64,000 nt of DNA from Oryzias latipes (GCF_002234675.1 NC_019862.2:24052160-24116159); one strand, 5' to 3'; shown: positions 39,946 to 53,168, counted from the stretch's first letter. Notes: generated by a model not told the origin, from the sequence alone. Translations and numbers: made by a program.

Positions 39946-42900
39946 CAGTGCGCAGTCAGGCTGGATGCAACCATGTGCAAAAGCTAACTATATTTAAAAA
40001 CATCTCGAGATCATTTCCTGTTGAGATCATTTAAATTCGTGGTTTACTTGAAGCTCGATGCTTAATAAAAAGCTACAATCTCACTGGATATTGTTCTGGT
40101 TTAGTCTCGATTTTTGTCAGTTGTGTTTTTAGAAATGTAACATAAATGTTCTTAGATGACTTAACATTTTGAATGTTTTTTTTTTCTTCCAGTCACTATC
40201 TGACTTGTTTTCCTGGCACCTAACCCACGTATAGTACTAAAAGGTGTCATTACAGAACTGTTCATGATTTTTTTTTTTATTTCAGGCTGGTAAAGTTAAT
40301 GAAGCGTGCAGAGATTATCAGTCTTTGTAAATCTTTAAAGCATGCAATTGTCTTTCTGAGTTGAATTCCCCTTCAGTTCCGGAGTTTTCTGCCTGTTCGC
40401 TGCTCATTCTGTCACAGAGTTCAGTTGTCAAACTGGCAGCAAATTCTGACTGTTTTGCAGCTTTTCAGCATTGACTCCCCTGGTTTCTGTCGGGGTGTTT
40501 AGTGTTTGCCTGTAAAAGGCCTCAGCGGGATCTTGCTGGAAAGCAGAAGGAGAGCTGCGTAGCTTTTTGGTGTCTTTGTACCCAGAGATGTTTCACCACG
40601 ACTGCACTTTACCACAGTTTAGGCTGGGTGTGAAGGTTTTAGATCTCTCTTCAAACGCTAGCTGACTTTATACTTTGCTTCCTTTCATGAGACATTTGAG
40701 GCTGTATATGTCAGCTTGTGCAGAACCATTTGACATGTAAAACTTTATAAAACATTAAAACGGTGCTAAAAAAAACTCTGATTCTTTAACATCCTTATCC
40801 TCCCTGGGTATTTAGACTTAAAAACTTTTTAAAGCTGTCCTTTTTAAAACAACAGAGACCTTTAGCCTAGGAAGCTTTCTGAAAGCCCAACACTTTTGAG
40901 CTGGGGTTTCCCCTGGGCTCTTGAACTGACAAGACCAAATTTGTGTTTATAAAGTGGCATAATGTCCTTAGAAGGCCACAGTCTATTCTATTTCCCGGAC
41001 ACAGCACAGACATAGCATAAAAATATCAAAACAATACTAATCTTAAGGAGAAAATCACTTTAAAAATGATCTGTCTGTGCATAAAGTAATTTTTACTTAA
41101 TAAGAAATCTTAGAATAGATCAAAATCTAGGAACAAAGCTCCACAAAGGCATTCAAAAAGGGAAAAATAGGCTAAAAATCAAAATTAGAAAAAAATTCCT
41201 TACATTTGAATGTTAAACAGCCCAATAATAAGTATTCTTTTTAGTTTTAATGAAACAATTTGCATTTGTTTTTGTTTCTAAGTAACTAATTGTTGTTCAT
41301 TTGATTACAATGACAAAAAAACAAGTGGAAATGACTCATTTTAGAACCAAATGTAAACAAAATGAGAAGTTGATCTTAGTACAAGTTGGTCCATCTTAAT
41401 AAACCCTCATAAAATCTAAAACTAGCACTTGTTCTTACAACTTAAATCTACAGTTTGTTTCCAAAATGATGACGATGAATGCCAGTTAACTTGTTCACAT
41501 TTACTGAACTTTAAAATAAAACTCTTAAAATGTAACCAAAAAATCAAATCAAGCTATTTCAGTTTTTTTATGTCTTAAATCAAGTTTTCCATTGTCGAGA
41601 GTATGAAGCAAATGGATGTTGTCTCATTTTAATAATAATTTTCTTATTTCTAGATCATAGCTCTTCGTGAGAGAAAACAATTTTGAGAAAAGCGTGGAAA
41701 GGTGTAGAGCAAAGAGAAATGAAAACCTGGTAAAAGAAGGGTTCAAGTCTTTGCAGGTATCAAATAGTTTGCAGTGCAGTTCCTGATGAGCTGCTCACCC
41801 ATAACCCCCATTCTGGACGTTTCTGCAGTGATTTGTGGTTTTCTCATGCTGTCCTTGTTTTAAATTGATGAGGCCGTCGTTCCGGTGGTGCTGCCTGAAT
41901 TTCAGCGTAACCAGACTTGAAGTCACTGATAACCCTGAAAGTTAGATCACAAACATTTCAGTTGTTCATTGTCTGACAAACGGCATCTTGGAGAAAACCT
42001 TCCCCATCAAAACAGAAGTGGAATAGAGCTGCCAGGTTCATCTGGCTTTCCTTCTCCCGAATGGCTTCAAAACACTCGTCAGGGGAGTAAGTTAGTGCAG
42101 AACTGCCACTAGTCAGATGAACTTTTCTGTTCCTCTGCATTGTGGGTAATCTAGATTTCAGGAAAGGTTACTGTGGCTATGGCCGCATGACCTCCCTACT
42201 CCCTAAGTACTAACAAACTAGAGTGTGACGCTATCTGCATTTTAAAAGCAATTTAAAAGCCATGCTCACTACTTTTTCATCTACCTTTTTTTTAACGGCA
42301 AATATGATGTCACTCATTTCCAGAAGTAAAAACCTGATATATAGAGCATTTTATGAAGACTTTTTATGAAAACGCTGTGTTCTGATAAGAAAACTTGGAT
42401 GGTTTATAGCAAGGGTACCCAAAGTAGGGCCCCCGCTGGCCCACCAAAGGTTGTCTTTTGACCCACCAAGTCGTGCCTGTAGAGGCCGCGGAGTGTTCAG
42501 TTAAAACCCCTTAACCTTTCCCGTTCATTCATGGAGCGACAACGGCAGTAGCAAACGGATAAGAGGCATTTTTTAAAAATATGGGAGGAGGATTATTTTT
42601 CTCCAGAAATCTCTTCTCAGGCTGTTTGTCTTTTTTGTTAGCAGTCCGTGGCTGTACCACTACGAGACTAAACACGCAGCTTTATCCAAACACAAAGGTG
42701 AGGTGCAAAAGACTAATTCTAGGGAGCTCCAATCTAAGCTTCGGTCACAGCAAGCCGCCCTCATGATGCCCTCGGCAGCACAGGACAGCGCCACATTGGC
42801 TAGCTAGGAAAGTTCGGCGTTAATAACCGAGAGTGGGAGATCGAGAGAGATTCAAAGAAAAAAACGTTTTAGTCTCACTAATGTGTATTACCTTGAAAAG

Positions 42901-45900
42901 TACCAAATACAAATAAATAACCTAAACTATATTCTTTATTCTCTGCTTTTATTTCATGACATGCAAAAAATTATTGTATTTGGCCCACGGACCGGGATTT
43001 AGAGGCTGGCCCTTTGAGCGAAAAAGTTTGGTCACCCCTGGTTTATAGGAAAATAAATTACATTTAAAAGGTTTTGCAAAAAAAATGGTTCAAACGCAAT
43101 GCATTGTGGTCTATATTCACCAATCTAGAGAGCATTGATGCATACTGGTTTATCGCAGAGACTTCTGGGAGATTTTAAGACACCCCCACAAAATAGCAAC
43201 CTCCCTATAGAAAGTGCAGTAAGTAGAGAATAGTGAAGGAATTTGCGGGAAAATAGAAGTTTTAAGCTTTCTAGCATCTGGCATGTTTCTCTGGTGTTGT
43301 AGACGCATGTTAGCTTGTTTCAGATTTGCAGAGAAATCAACTCAGGAAGTGTTAACACTTAACCCCCCCCCACCCACCCTCGTGCTGTGACTGATGCAAG
43401 TCTTGATGAAAGACATGAAGTGTTGATGCAGAAGAACTCCCAAAATGTTTGCAGAGTTTATCTAGTTTAACGCCGCATTGGGAAGTCTCTTTACCTGTGA
43501 GCAGCGTCTCACTCTTGAATGATTTCACTGTAAAATGGGGGAGAGATTGACATTTATGGTAGGTTTTTTTCCTAGAAGTTACTTCTGAAGCTGCAAACGC
43601 ATTCAAGAACTGAAAAACCAGAAAGCAAGTTGGTGTGACCAGAAATTTTTTCTTTCTTTTAGCTTTCACACTTTCAGCTTAAGCAAAAGCTATTTATAAA
43701 TCTGACACCAACAAAGAAAAGGAAAAAAAAGCCTCCCCCTCTTTTTCCTGAAGTGCTTACACACAATCACACCTTGTGGCTACTGGGTAAAGGAGAAAGA
43801 CATCACAGATGCACGGTCGCCCTCATGCACTCGAGAATCTGCATAATGATCTCTGAAGCCCTGCATGGCAGTGACACGCAGGAGCCCTTCGCCTCATGTT
43901 CGCCGTCCAGGGCTTTTATTTTCTAAACAGTTTCTGGTTCAAACCTGCTGGGTTGGTTTTTATTTTCCAGCATCACCAACAGTTTTTAAATCACTGTGCC
44001 TGTTTGTTTTGGTGTTTTTTTTTTGACTGCCGGATTCAACATTCTTGATTAAATCCTGCTTCCGTTTTATCTAACGAGTTTTACTTTTTTTTTTTATTTA
44101 AGAAAAAAAAACTTTAATGAGCTGGAAAGCGCCAGTAAATGTTTGAAAACACTTTAAAATTAAAGCTTTAAAGCAGAAATTGAATAATCAACAGAGCATA
44201 AAATGGTTTCAGGGAAACAAAAGTGTCTAAGAAGGTTCGGTCTTGACTGTGATCGTCAAATATCACTGTGTCGTGTGCTGGTAGGAAGTGGTTTCTCATT
44301 TTGAACCAGCCTCTTCCATCTGTGGCATGCATGGTTTATCCTGAGGTTTACAAAGCTTGCTCACAGATTTCGACTAAATCTTTCAGCCCGTAAAACGACC
44401 TTTGTGGTGTTTCTGTGTAGTTATCGCACTCGTGTGGTGGAAAATCTGCAATCGCGGTAACTTTTACATCAATATGATGAAATGAAAATGAGGATTACAT
44501 TTTTGTCTTGCAAAAGTAAAAAAAAAAAAAAAAAAAGGTGCATATGTTCACGCTGCTGCTGTGAGTTGTTGCTGTCCCTCACAGATTCAGAAACTTGACA
44601 CCTCCACCACAATTGACAGAGGCATCACAAACGTGCTGGCTGAAGTTTTATCCGTCCAGTCAGAGCGTCGTACCCTGACTTCTGCTTCATTATTTTTTCA
44701 AATAGCTGCTGGGAAGCCCCACCCCCTCCTCGGACCCCCACCCCCTCTAAGTTTGCTGTGTGAGAGTTGAAGGGCGCCGAGCTCTGAGACGCCTCAGGCC
44801 ACAGCCCACCACCTGCCGATTCACAGAGCTGAGCATGAGGAAGTCTCGTTGTTAACTGCCTGTGCTGTTTTGGAACAGCAAAACCTCAAAAACAACAGAT
44901 TTTTTGGAATGATTTCCTTTTTTGTTTAAGCCTCTGGTGCCCTTGGGTCTACTGGGACCCAACCCAACTGAACCCCACGTCAACACAGGAACCCTGAATG
45001 TATTTAGCAGCCCTGCCCTTTTGCCCGCGTTGGTAACTGCTCTACACAGCGGCGTGTCTCTTTAGTCTTCAGTCTGACAGCTGAAGACAGTTGGTGTTGA
45101 AGCAGCAGGATCATGGTCAGGGCCCCAGGAGGAGAAGGAGCTTAAATTAATCTGTTTAGTGCTTCCCGAAACACTTTTATCATGAGCCCTCCCAAGCTCA
45201 GGATGCTGGGATGTCATATTTGTAGCTGGAGGAAGTTCTGTCCTCAGGCAGATCACCAACAGTTTACCTCCAGAAACTCTTGGAGTTTGTATATTTTCCA
45301 TCTCAGTGCTTTCAGCTTTTGTTTTTTCTCCAGTTTTGAGATCGGAAAATCTGCCTTTTTCCCCAACAGAAAGAAGAAGGAAAGGTCCAAGGCCAGCTGA
45401 ACCACACAGACTCCAGCCAGTACATTCGCGACCTAAAGGACCAGATAGAGGAGCTCAAACACGAGGTGGGACTCGTTCTCCTCAGCCTCTTTTGGACTGT
45501 TTTATTTTTAAAAGGGTTTTCGTCTCTTTCTGATTGAGGCCTTCACAGCATTTCCTTGGGTTTAACTTTAGGTTTTGCTGAAGAACAGAAGTGTTAACTA
45601 CACCCAGAGACTTCCTGTGTGGAGATGATGTTGCACACCGTCCTACAGATACCTTCACAAACAAGCTGCTCACATTAGGATGCAGAGAGGCAACTGAAGA
45701 TCACCTGAGATTAGCTTAGATATTTAAAGTCTCTATGTGTGATAATCAGATACACAGATTTCTGAAAACGTCTTGGCGGCCATCTTTTTTATTTGAACAG
45801 TGTTGAAAAGACCTCATGTAGACTAAGTGTCTGATTTCCTCCTCACTTTGAACTGACTGGTCACAGCTTTGCTCCGTGAGATCAAAATGTTAACGTTTTT

Positions 45901-48219
45901 GTGTGGAAAACGTTTCTTTCTGCTGCCCTGCAGGCGGATTCAGGTGAGTTGTCTCAGACGTGATGTGTGACCTCCAGAGTCTTGAACCACACCTTGTGTT
46001 TCCACCCACCTCACTGCTTCCATTCTGAGTGCTTCACACTGGAGGCAGACGTGACAGTTTCTACTGCGGCCTAAACTGGAGCTTAGAAACACAGATCTGC
46101 CCAAGTCAAATGATTCACATCCTAAAAATGTGTCGCATGACAGCTTTGATTCTTTAGCATCGGCCACTCGAGTTTGTCCACCTTTTGGACCAGAATATCC
46201 ATCTGGTTGTGGATATGAACCACATTTATGTTTGATCTGTGTATGGAATCGCACAAGAACATTTTAGCCACAATATCAATGAAAAACATGGTAATAGGTG
46301 ATCAAATACTGTTGTTTTCCATTCTCACAATTGAATTTGTGGATTCTCATTATAAAACAAAGATCATTTCAAGACAACGAAGGTTGTCATTTATCCAGGG
46401 GACATTGTCTTGAAGTTCATTAGTGGTACCTGGACTTTTCTTTCTTGAACGTTTTAGTCTAGATGCCAGTCAACTTCAAGACATTATTTCAAGACTGTAA
46501 ACATCCCAAAAGGTTCAGAGCATTACCGTTTGAATCGATCCATCCAATATCAGTTCCCTCTTTTTAGTGTCATTGGGGTTGCTGGTGCCTGTCCCAGCTG
46601 TCTGAGGGCAAAGGCAGAGTACACCCTGAATGGTTGGCCAGTGACTCGCAGGCCCACATAGACACAAACATCCACCTTCACTCCTAACAGACTATTTAGA
46701 ACACAAATCAAACTCCATGCAGATAGAACCCAGCTGGAATTCAAACCAGGGCCTTCATGCTTTGAGGCAAGACGGCTAACCACTACACCTCTGCGCATTT
46801 CAATCTGCTGTTTAAAAGGTTACTTGAACAAATGTTGCAGCAGTGACAGTTGTATAGATGCAGCAGCAGAAATGAAGGTATGCCTGCATAACATAGAAAC
46901 GTCTCATCAGCTCAGAGGTGTGCTAGCCACAAGTGTTAGCTAACGGATAAATGGTACCTCAAGAAAAAGGCTCTTTGTAGTTTACCAGTGCTGTTAGCTA
47001 CACAAAAATCCAAACATCTTAGATTTTTAACATCCTTTGATTCTGTTTGGTCCAGTTGGGGTAGCTTGATTGCATTTTTCAAATGGTTTAAACTTGTTTA
47101 AAGGACAACCCGCCCAGACTGAGCAATGGTTCTGGAAACAGTGAAGCTGCTCACAGAGAAGCACTAAAAAACCATGGGATTTATTTTACATCCCCCATTT
47201 ATAATCCATGTTGTCACCAAGTGTTTGCTCGTTGCATTATTAACCACACCTCATCATGTCAGCCATAGAGGAGACTTAGCTTTAAGTGCAATTAAACATT
47301 TTTCTCTTAAAGCAAAGTCGAGGCCCGCGGGCCAAATGTGGCCCCCCATGTTACTTTATGTGGCCCGCGAGAGCATAAAAGTTTTTCATTTCTTAAAATA
47401 AAAAATTTAAAAATGCTGTGTATTTATTCATATCTACGGGGAATCAGACTTGAAATATCAGATGGGGCAACTACACATTAGTACTTAAACACTGTCCTTA
47501 TAAACTAACCTGATAGAATCAAATTTAAAAGGATTTATAATAGAGTAACAAGCAAACATATGTTTTCTATCCAACTGTAATTGTCCCTTTAAAAAGTTAG
47601 ACTAAATAAATAAATGAGTAATTTAACATTAAGGAGTAGTTACATTTATTGTTCATTACATTTAGTTACATGAATAAGTTATATCTGGCCCTTTGAGGAC
47701 AGCCACTATGCTGATGTGGCCCTCAGTGAAAATGAGTTTGACACCCGTCTTAAAGGAATCCTGTTCAAACCATCTTTTGTTTCCTGATCCCAGTTTGATT
47801 TAAAAAAAAAAAAACAACTTCATCTAGAAGCTTGGTGTGCATTGCATAAAATATTTGAGCATGATTGTTTTTGTTGAACTCTGCACGTGAGATTGTGTAA
47901 CGCTTCTGTCAAACGTGAATCTCAGCTGCTTCAGGCTAACTTTTCCTCATTTTTCAACTTCCAGATTTGCTGCTTAAAGGGCCAGAGGGGCTTGCCGGGC
48001 CAGCCCACGTTTGATGGGATCCACATTGTCAATCACTACACAGGCGGCGTGGACGACGCTTACCGGTCCTCTGACGAGGACGGCGCGGCGCCCCCACAGC
48101 AGAGGGGCCGCAGGCTCATCAGACTGCACCCCGCCCTGGGGGACTCGGACAGCGAGGAGGACGGGGAGACTCTGCGGCTCACCGTGCCGCAGAACAACCA
48201 CAAGTCCACCACCGTGTGA
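20196..48219 (+). CDS. evi5: EVI5, TBC-domain Rab-GAP with C-terminal coiled coils
   Basis: TBC-domain protein linked to Rab11/Rab35 traffic, the centrosome and Emi1 stability in vertebrates. Coding exons: 20196-20425, 26269-26458, 29544-29768, 29932-30006, 30084-30209, 32018-32161, 32441-32530, 32744-32841, 33160-33220, 33298-33351, 34167-34199, 34581-34727, 37045-37176, 37270-37410, 38430-38588, 38825-38971, 39112-39207, 45370-45465, 47965-48219; the phases all join. From the first in-frame ATG (20274) the product is 806 aa (human about 810). The TBC domain begins at RRGIPHHFRAIVWQLL; the arginine finger lies in IRRDIART (R165) and the glutamine finger in YCQGSAF (Q202). Exons from 33160 on encode the coiled coil with repeated RLREAE units; the end is KSTTV. 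The frame stays open upstream of M1 (VADKVAGKLSSTLSWV, conserved in mammals), so a further coding first exon may exist. Intron 2 has a GC donor (20426). Confidence 0.93.
21660..21870 (+). repeat. Dispersed repeat, inverted partner at 61720-61880
   Basis: Includes CTAACGATTCCTTTTAAC, AACGATTCGATTCTG, AAATCGATTCAGGACATCTTTAGCC and CTGAGTACTGAACAGTGCA. The reverse complement of the last two parts is found at 61737-61792, so both are copies of one family. Confidence 0.55.
22012..22116 (-). repeat. SINE-type repeat fragment
   Basis: Reverse-oriented partial copy: on the plus strand it reads ...GGGGATCAAACCGCCGACCC...CTACCTGAGCCACTGCC, the complement of a tRNA-like head region. Confidence 0.45.
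23915..25040 (+). mobile_element. MITE-like repeat split by a LINE insertion
   Basis: The left end TTAAAGTCCCACTCTGATCA and the right end TGATTGGGACCTTTAA are inverted relatives, and a second copy of the left half lies on the other strand at 56971-57310. Between them, from about 24200 to 24930, sits LINE sequence, so the element appears split by a later insertion. Confidence 0.45.
24336..24701 (-). pseudogene. LINE reverse transcriptase C-terminal fragment
   Basis: The minus-strand frame reads HKYLGTIIEHKLTF, then FLLRKLQKLQIHPSIL and LYKCFIESILSFNI. This is the 'YKYLG..ID..L.F / LRKL / P.IL..FY.SFIESVL.F' signature of the C-terminal part of CR1/L2/Rex-type reverse transcriptases. It has no intact enzyme and lacks the catalytic YADD region. 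It is a molecular fossil in EVI5 intron 2. Confidence 0.65.
26634..27318. mobile_element. CpG-rich DNA transposon with long terminal inverted repeats
   Basis: The left end TAAAGGCCTGTTCACACCGG and the right end CCGGTGTGTACGGGCCTTTA are inverted near-perfect copies, extending to GACGAAT/ATTCGTC. Next to them are repeated CGCC/GGCG motifs inside both ends. Flanks are compatible with a TA or TTAA target (TTAA left, TTAC right), so the superfamily is not settled. The interior carries a short frame starting MTDILKYPLTKYQ that I do not recognise. CpG density is far above its surroundings. Confidence 0.65.
27979..28541. mobile_element. piggyBac-like MITE
   Basis: Terminal CCCTCAGTAGTCTC and the inverted AGACTACCGAGGG border 563 bases. 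The left flank is TTAA (27975-27978), the right TTTG (mutated). Ends starting CCC next to TTAA suggest a piggyBac-type element. No transposase frame. Confidence 0.5.
30690..31425. repeat. Dispersed SINE-type repeat interrupted by a MITE
   Basis: The left part (30690-30870) carries 'catttgacctgttccctgggga...ggaatcttttggtgg...ccaagccttaatactgagtg'. The right part (31322-31425) carries 'cttgaaccagcaatctcccagtttcaaggcagacactctaac', including a tRNA B-box-like segment in reverse. They are halves of one family; another copy of the left part is at 62130-62310. Confidence 0.55.
30871..31313. mobile_element. hAT MITE, copy 1
   Basis: Left end CGCGTGTCAAACTCGAGGCC, right end GAGTTTGACACCCCTG. It is flanked by GTTTAGCT (30863-30870) and TTTTAGCT (31314-31321), an 8-bp target duplication with one mismatch. 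Inside are two 'tgtggccc' motifs near the ends. Copy 2 is at 47313-47747. Confidence 0.85.
33352..34166 (+). other. evi5: EVI5 intron 11
   Basis: Lies between the exon ending LEK and the 33-nt exon encoding ESASLADRLIQ. No feature recognised. Confidence 0.5.
34728..37044 (+). other. evi5: EVI5 intron 13
   Basis: Contains a 20-base C run (35421-35440). Two minus-strand open frames (35741-35950 and 36337-36558) look mildly coding-like and are discussed as a finding. Otherwise nothing recognised. Confidence 0.45.
35421..35440 (+). repeat. Poly(C) tract
   Basis: Twenty consecutive C followed by eight A. Such runs are assembly-prone and the length may be inaccurate. Confidence 0.9.
37411..38429 (+). 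other. evi5: EVI5 intron 15
   Basis: AT-rich sequence with T runs. Nothing recognised. Confidence 0.5.
39908..39945 (+). repeat. CA dinucleotide microsatellite
   Basis: Nineteen CA units in EVI5 intron 18; likely polymorphic. Confidence 0.95.
41958..42140 (-). other. Coding-looking minus-strand frame (unassigned)
   Basis: A 60-residue frame starting MQRNRKVHLTSG and ending AVCQTMNN has balanced, coding-like codons. A run of DNAGs resembling an acceptor (CACAATGCAG) sits around its first codons. It is not an EVI5 exon (opposite strand). It could be a nested gene exon, a retrocopy fragment or chance. I do not recognise the protein. Confidence 0.2.
42410..43040. mobile_element. hAT element with transposase (BED finger) remnant
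   Basis: Ends CAAGGGTACCCAAAGT and the inverted AAGTTTGGTCACCCCTG, with a perfect 8-bp duplication GTTTATAG on both sides (42402-42409 and 43041-43048). Inside, on the plus strand near 42650-42770, the frame reads LYHYETKHAALSKHKGE and then LRSQQAAL. This resembles the BED zinc-finger end (HYETKH) and following helix of hAT transposases and domesticated ZBED/GTF2IRD2-like proteins. The rest of the transposase is missing. Confidence 0.75.
44518..44536 (+). repeat. Poly(A) tract
   Basis: Nineteen A in EVI5 intron 18. Confidence 0.85.
46565..46800 (-). repeat. tRNA-like SINE-type dispersed repeat, reverse
   Basis: In reverse it shows the family's head (complement of GGCTAACCACTACACCTCTG), the GAATTCCAGCTGGGTTC-like B-box region, TGCATGGAGTTTG and the terminal AGGCACCAGCAACCCC. 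Same family as 17606-17850. Confidence 0.7.
47313..47747. mobile_element. hAT MITE, copy 2
   Basis: Near-identical in sequence and order to 30871-31313 (GGCCCGCGAGAGCATAAAAG, TATTTATTCATATCTACGGG, AGTTATATCTGGCCC, right end GAGTTTGACACCCG). Flanked by a perfect 8-bp duplication TCTTAAAG (47305-47312 and 47748-47755). Confidence 0.9.
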
Positions 48220-48489
48220 TCTGCCCCAGCTTGGCCAGACAGGGGGCGGTGTGGGGGGTTTCCAGCAGAAATTTCAAGCGAGATCTGAAGCGTAGCTCTG
48301 GATTTCAAGGAGGACATGTTCTACATCATGTGAATCCCAAATTCAGTTCTGTTTACCACCTTCCACCCTTTGGTATCTTGGAAAAAGATGGTGGTTCTGG
48401 ATTCTTGGAGAAACCACGCAGAAAATATCAAAGACAGTGAAAAAATCCCCCCAAGCCTTACTTTTGGTACAACACAGAGAAATCTGTGC

Positions 48490-48495
48490 AATAAA
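48490..48495 (+). other. evi5: Poly(A) signal of EVI5 (proximal)
   Basis: AATAAA 271 bases after the stop codon, followed by a T-rich stretch. An alternative distal signal lies at 49225-49230. Confidence 0.6.
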
Positions 48496-49500
48496 ACCTT
48501 TTTTACACACTTCATCTGATGGGTTTTTATATTTTATAGCATTTTATAAATGAGTATCACGCGTAAGATGCCGTTATATTGTCGCGTGTGTTTGTGATCT
48601 TAAAGCTGCTTCTGTGAGCCGGCGTGGACCGGAAGGTCGGCGCCGGCTCACACATTATATTTCTGCAAACATGTAAATATGTAAATGTGTTTATTTTTCT
48701 CACCCATATTCTGTCTGTACTTGAAAAAAAACCTGTATACACATTATATCCATGAAGGTATTGTAAAACTGAGAGAAAGGGATTATACGACAAGAGCTGC
48801 CAACAAAGCGTTGTTTTGTGAGTCGAGCGAGTTCCTGTCAGAGGTCCGTGTGTGTTCAGAGCAGGAAAGATGCAGATTTATGCTTCTCTGAAACATGACT
48901 TCATCGTCTTGATGAGAAGAGAGGAGAGTGTGGCTCACTTTGCTCCTGAGTCAAACGTGTTGTGTAGTTTGGGCACAAATGGATGATGGTCCTGCGGGAC
49001 TTTAAACTGAGAGAAGAGGATTTGCCTCCCTAAAGATGCTGCAAGTTGCAAAAAGTCCTCTTCTGAGCGTCAGCCGCACTAAAAAGAGTCTGCAAAGCTT
49101 CTCGTGGATGTTTGCAGCAAACGGATTCTGGCTCGGACTGTTTGCACTTTTGTGCAGACAGAAACATGGCGACACCTTGTCTTTGTCTTGCACTCTGATG
49201 AAATCACGACATTTTTTTGTTCTCAATAAAACCTTTGCTAAAGCTTTGGCTCCTCTGCAGTCTCTTGCCATCGGGGTGTAATAAAAACCTTCCTTCCTTC
49301 TTGCAAAGGTTGAAGCGTTCAGGAAGTGTCTTCTCGCGGTTTCTAAACTCAGTGTCTAATCTCTTCATGCACTCAACCGCACATCAAAGCAGCTCCCTGC
49401 AGGCACCGACGATCACCCAGGTCTGTATTAGAACCAAATATGAGAAATCTGCTGTCGGATGTGATTTACAGTCCAAAATAAAAATGCAAATATTTATTCT

Positions 49501-49525
49501 TTTTTTTTTTTTTTTTTTTTTTTTT
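49501..49525 (+). repeat. Poly(T) tract
   Basis: Twenty-five T in the EVI5-GFI1 spacer. Confidence 0.9.
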
Positions 49526-50185
49526 GTATTTTGGAGATGAGGCCTAGTAGTAGTTGATTGTGATTTCTAGTGTGAAGGTCAGCCGTTTTTTTTTTAATGC
49601 TTTTCTGAATTGCATAACATTTTAAAATGATCTATCATCGTTAGTCCAATGCTGCTGTGTGTGGATGGATCATGGGAAAGACATCCAGCTCTGTTTGTGG
49701 GGCCAGCTGGAGAAAAACGGTCATTTTCCTTCAGTTGGAGCTCAAACTGATGTGACGTCACGATTAGCATCCTAAACAGTATTCCACGGGCCTCTGTGCG
49801 GGAGGGGCCCGCGTGTCTGCCGGATATGAGTCTAATCGAGTCTGGACATGCGCCTTTTGATTTCCTGTCCCTCCTGATAACCGTGGAGGTTTCTCAAACT
49901 GCTCAGTTATGATATGGGGGTGAGGGGGGGCAAATTTGGGATAGAAGTTTGCAGATTTTTTTTTTTGTAATCAGAAGACCTCCGTGGTCATTTTTAAATG
50001 CGCAATGGACTTGCACATCTTTCAGCATTTGCGCACATCCGTCGTGAGCATCTGGATAAAAAAAGAAAAGAAAAAAAGCCCCCACCCCACCTCCAACCTC
50101 CTCTCTCGCTTTTTAACCAACACGTGTCATTAGAGGTTCTCTGCAAGAACCCCTGGGGTGTCCGTGTTTCCTTTCCACGCTGACA

Positions 50186-50203
50186 CCCCCCCCCCCCCCC
50201 CCC
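50186..50203 (+). repeat. Poly(C) tract
   Basis: Eighteen C upstream of GFI1; the length may be unreliable. Confidence 0.85.
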
Positions 50204-50279
50204 TCCAAAGATTGAGCAAGGCACCGATAGAAGCCACATCTGCTGATTGCCACCGAACACGATCTGGGGAGGGGGGGGG

Positions 50280-50602
50280 GTACTTTATAACTTAAAAATA
50301 AAGCATCAGAACATTTTGGAACATGTCATGTTGGGGCTCAGGGATGGGGCCGTCCGAGACCGAGTCCCGCTCCCCCGCGCCTCCTGAATGAACACTGCAG
50401 GCGGGTCGGCTCTGTCCCGAACTGACACCTGTTCACGCGACACCTGGCAAGCAGGCAGGGGCTGCCCGGCCGCTGTGCGCATGCTCTGTAGGCAGGTTGG
50501 CGTCTCTTAAAGCGCTTGGGGAAGCCTCCTCTCCATCAGTGGAGGTCGGAGCTTGGAGCGGGGCGCAGCGGCCGGCTTTGAGGAAGTTTCCTGCCCACAG
50601 AC
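50280..50602 (+). promoter_or_regulatory. gfi1: Possible GFI1 promoter and 5' UTR
   Basis: A TATAA-like element (TTTATAACTT near 50283) is followed by GC-rich sequence with several GC boxes and CpGs, ending at the ATG context CAGACATGCC. The true start site cannot be fixed from sequence. Confidence 0.3.
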
Positions 50603-52814
<2,212 letters not shown>

Positions 52815-53168
52815 ACGAATCAATGACTTAGCGCACCTGTCCAACTTCAGACCATCCTGTTTTTAACCAAGGGGAATTTCAGGAGGCGTTTGGGATCAAG
52901 ATCCACTTTGATCCAACTTTTACGCATCAGAAAGAACCCGCTCCAGAGCAAAAGACGGCGACTTCAAGCAGAAAAGAAGCACTGGCAGCCTGATTCTTCT
53001 TGTTGGACAGAGACACAAACCCAGGAGGATAAGCTTCAGCTGTACATCCGGAAAAAAGGAAATCTATTAACTGAAAAAACGAACAAAGGAGGATATGTGC
53101 GTTTCGAGGCGACACAGCAACATAGTGGCTTCTTCTCCGTTTTTGCACATTTTCCTGTCAGTTTGCAA

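Larger units (their letters stand above)
39208..45369 (+). other. evi5: EVI5 intron 18
   Basis: About 6.2 kb between the exon ending HISELEIQ and the exon starting KEEGKVQGQ. It holds a CA microsatellite (39908-39945), an hAT element with BED-finger remnants (42410-43040), an A run (44518-44536) and a coding-looking minus-strand frame (41958-42140). No EVI5 exon is supported here. Confidence 0.5.
45466..47964 (+). other. evi5: EVI5 intron 19
   Basis: Holds a reverse SINE-type repeat (46565-46800) and hAT MITE copy 2 (47313-47747). No exon seen. Confidence 0.5.
48220..50602 (+). other. EVI5 3' UTR and EVI5-GFI1 intergenic region
   Basis: AATAAA at 48490-48495 gives a short EVI5 3' UTR. A second AATAAA at 49225-49230 could give a longer one. 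Downstream are a 25-base T run (49501-49525), a C run (50186-50203) and a TGACGTCA site (49753-49760). The last 300 bases before the GFI1 ATG are GC-rich. Confidence 0.55.

Noticed and set aside
39900..39950. Regular repeat considered as a CRISPR-like array.
   Set aside because: It is a simple CA microsatellite in a vertebrate intron.
44578..44660. Possible extra EVI5 exon: CTCACAG acceptor followed by an open frame starting IQKLDTSTT.
   Set aside because: No good phase-0 donor follows, and exons 18 and 19 already join into the conserved LEIQKEEGK sequence.
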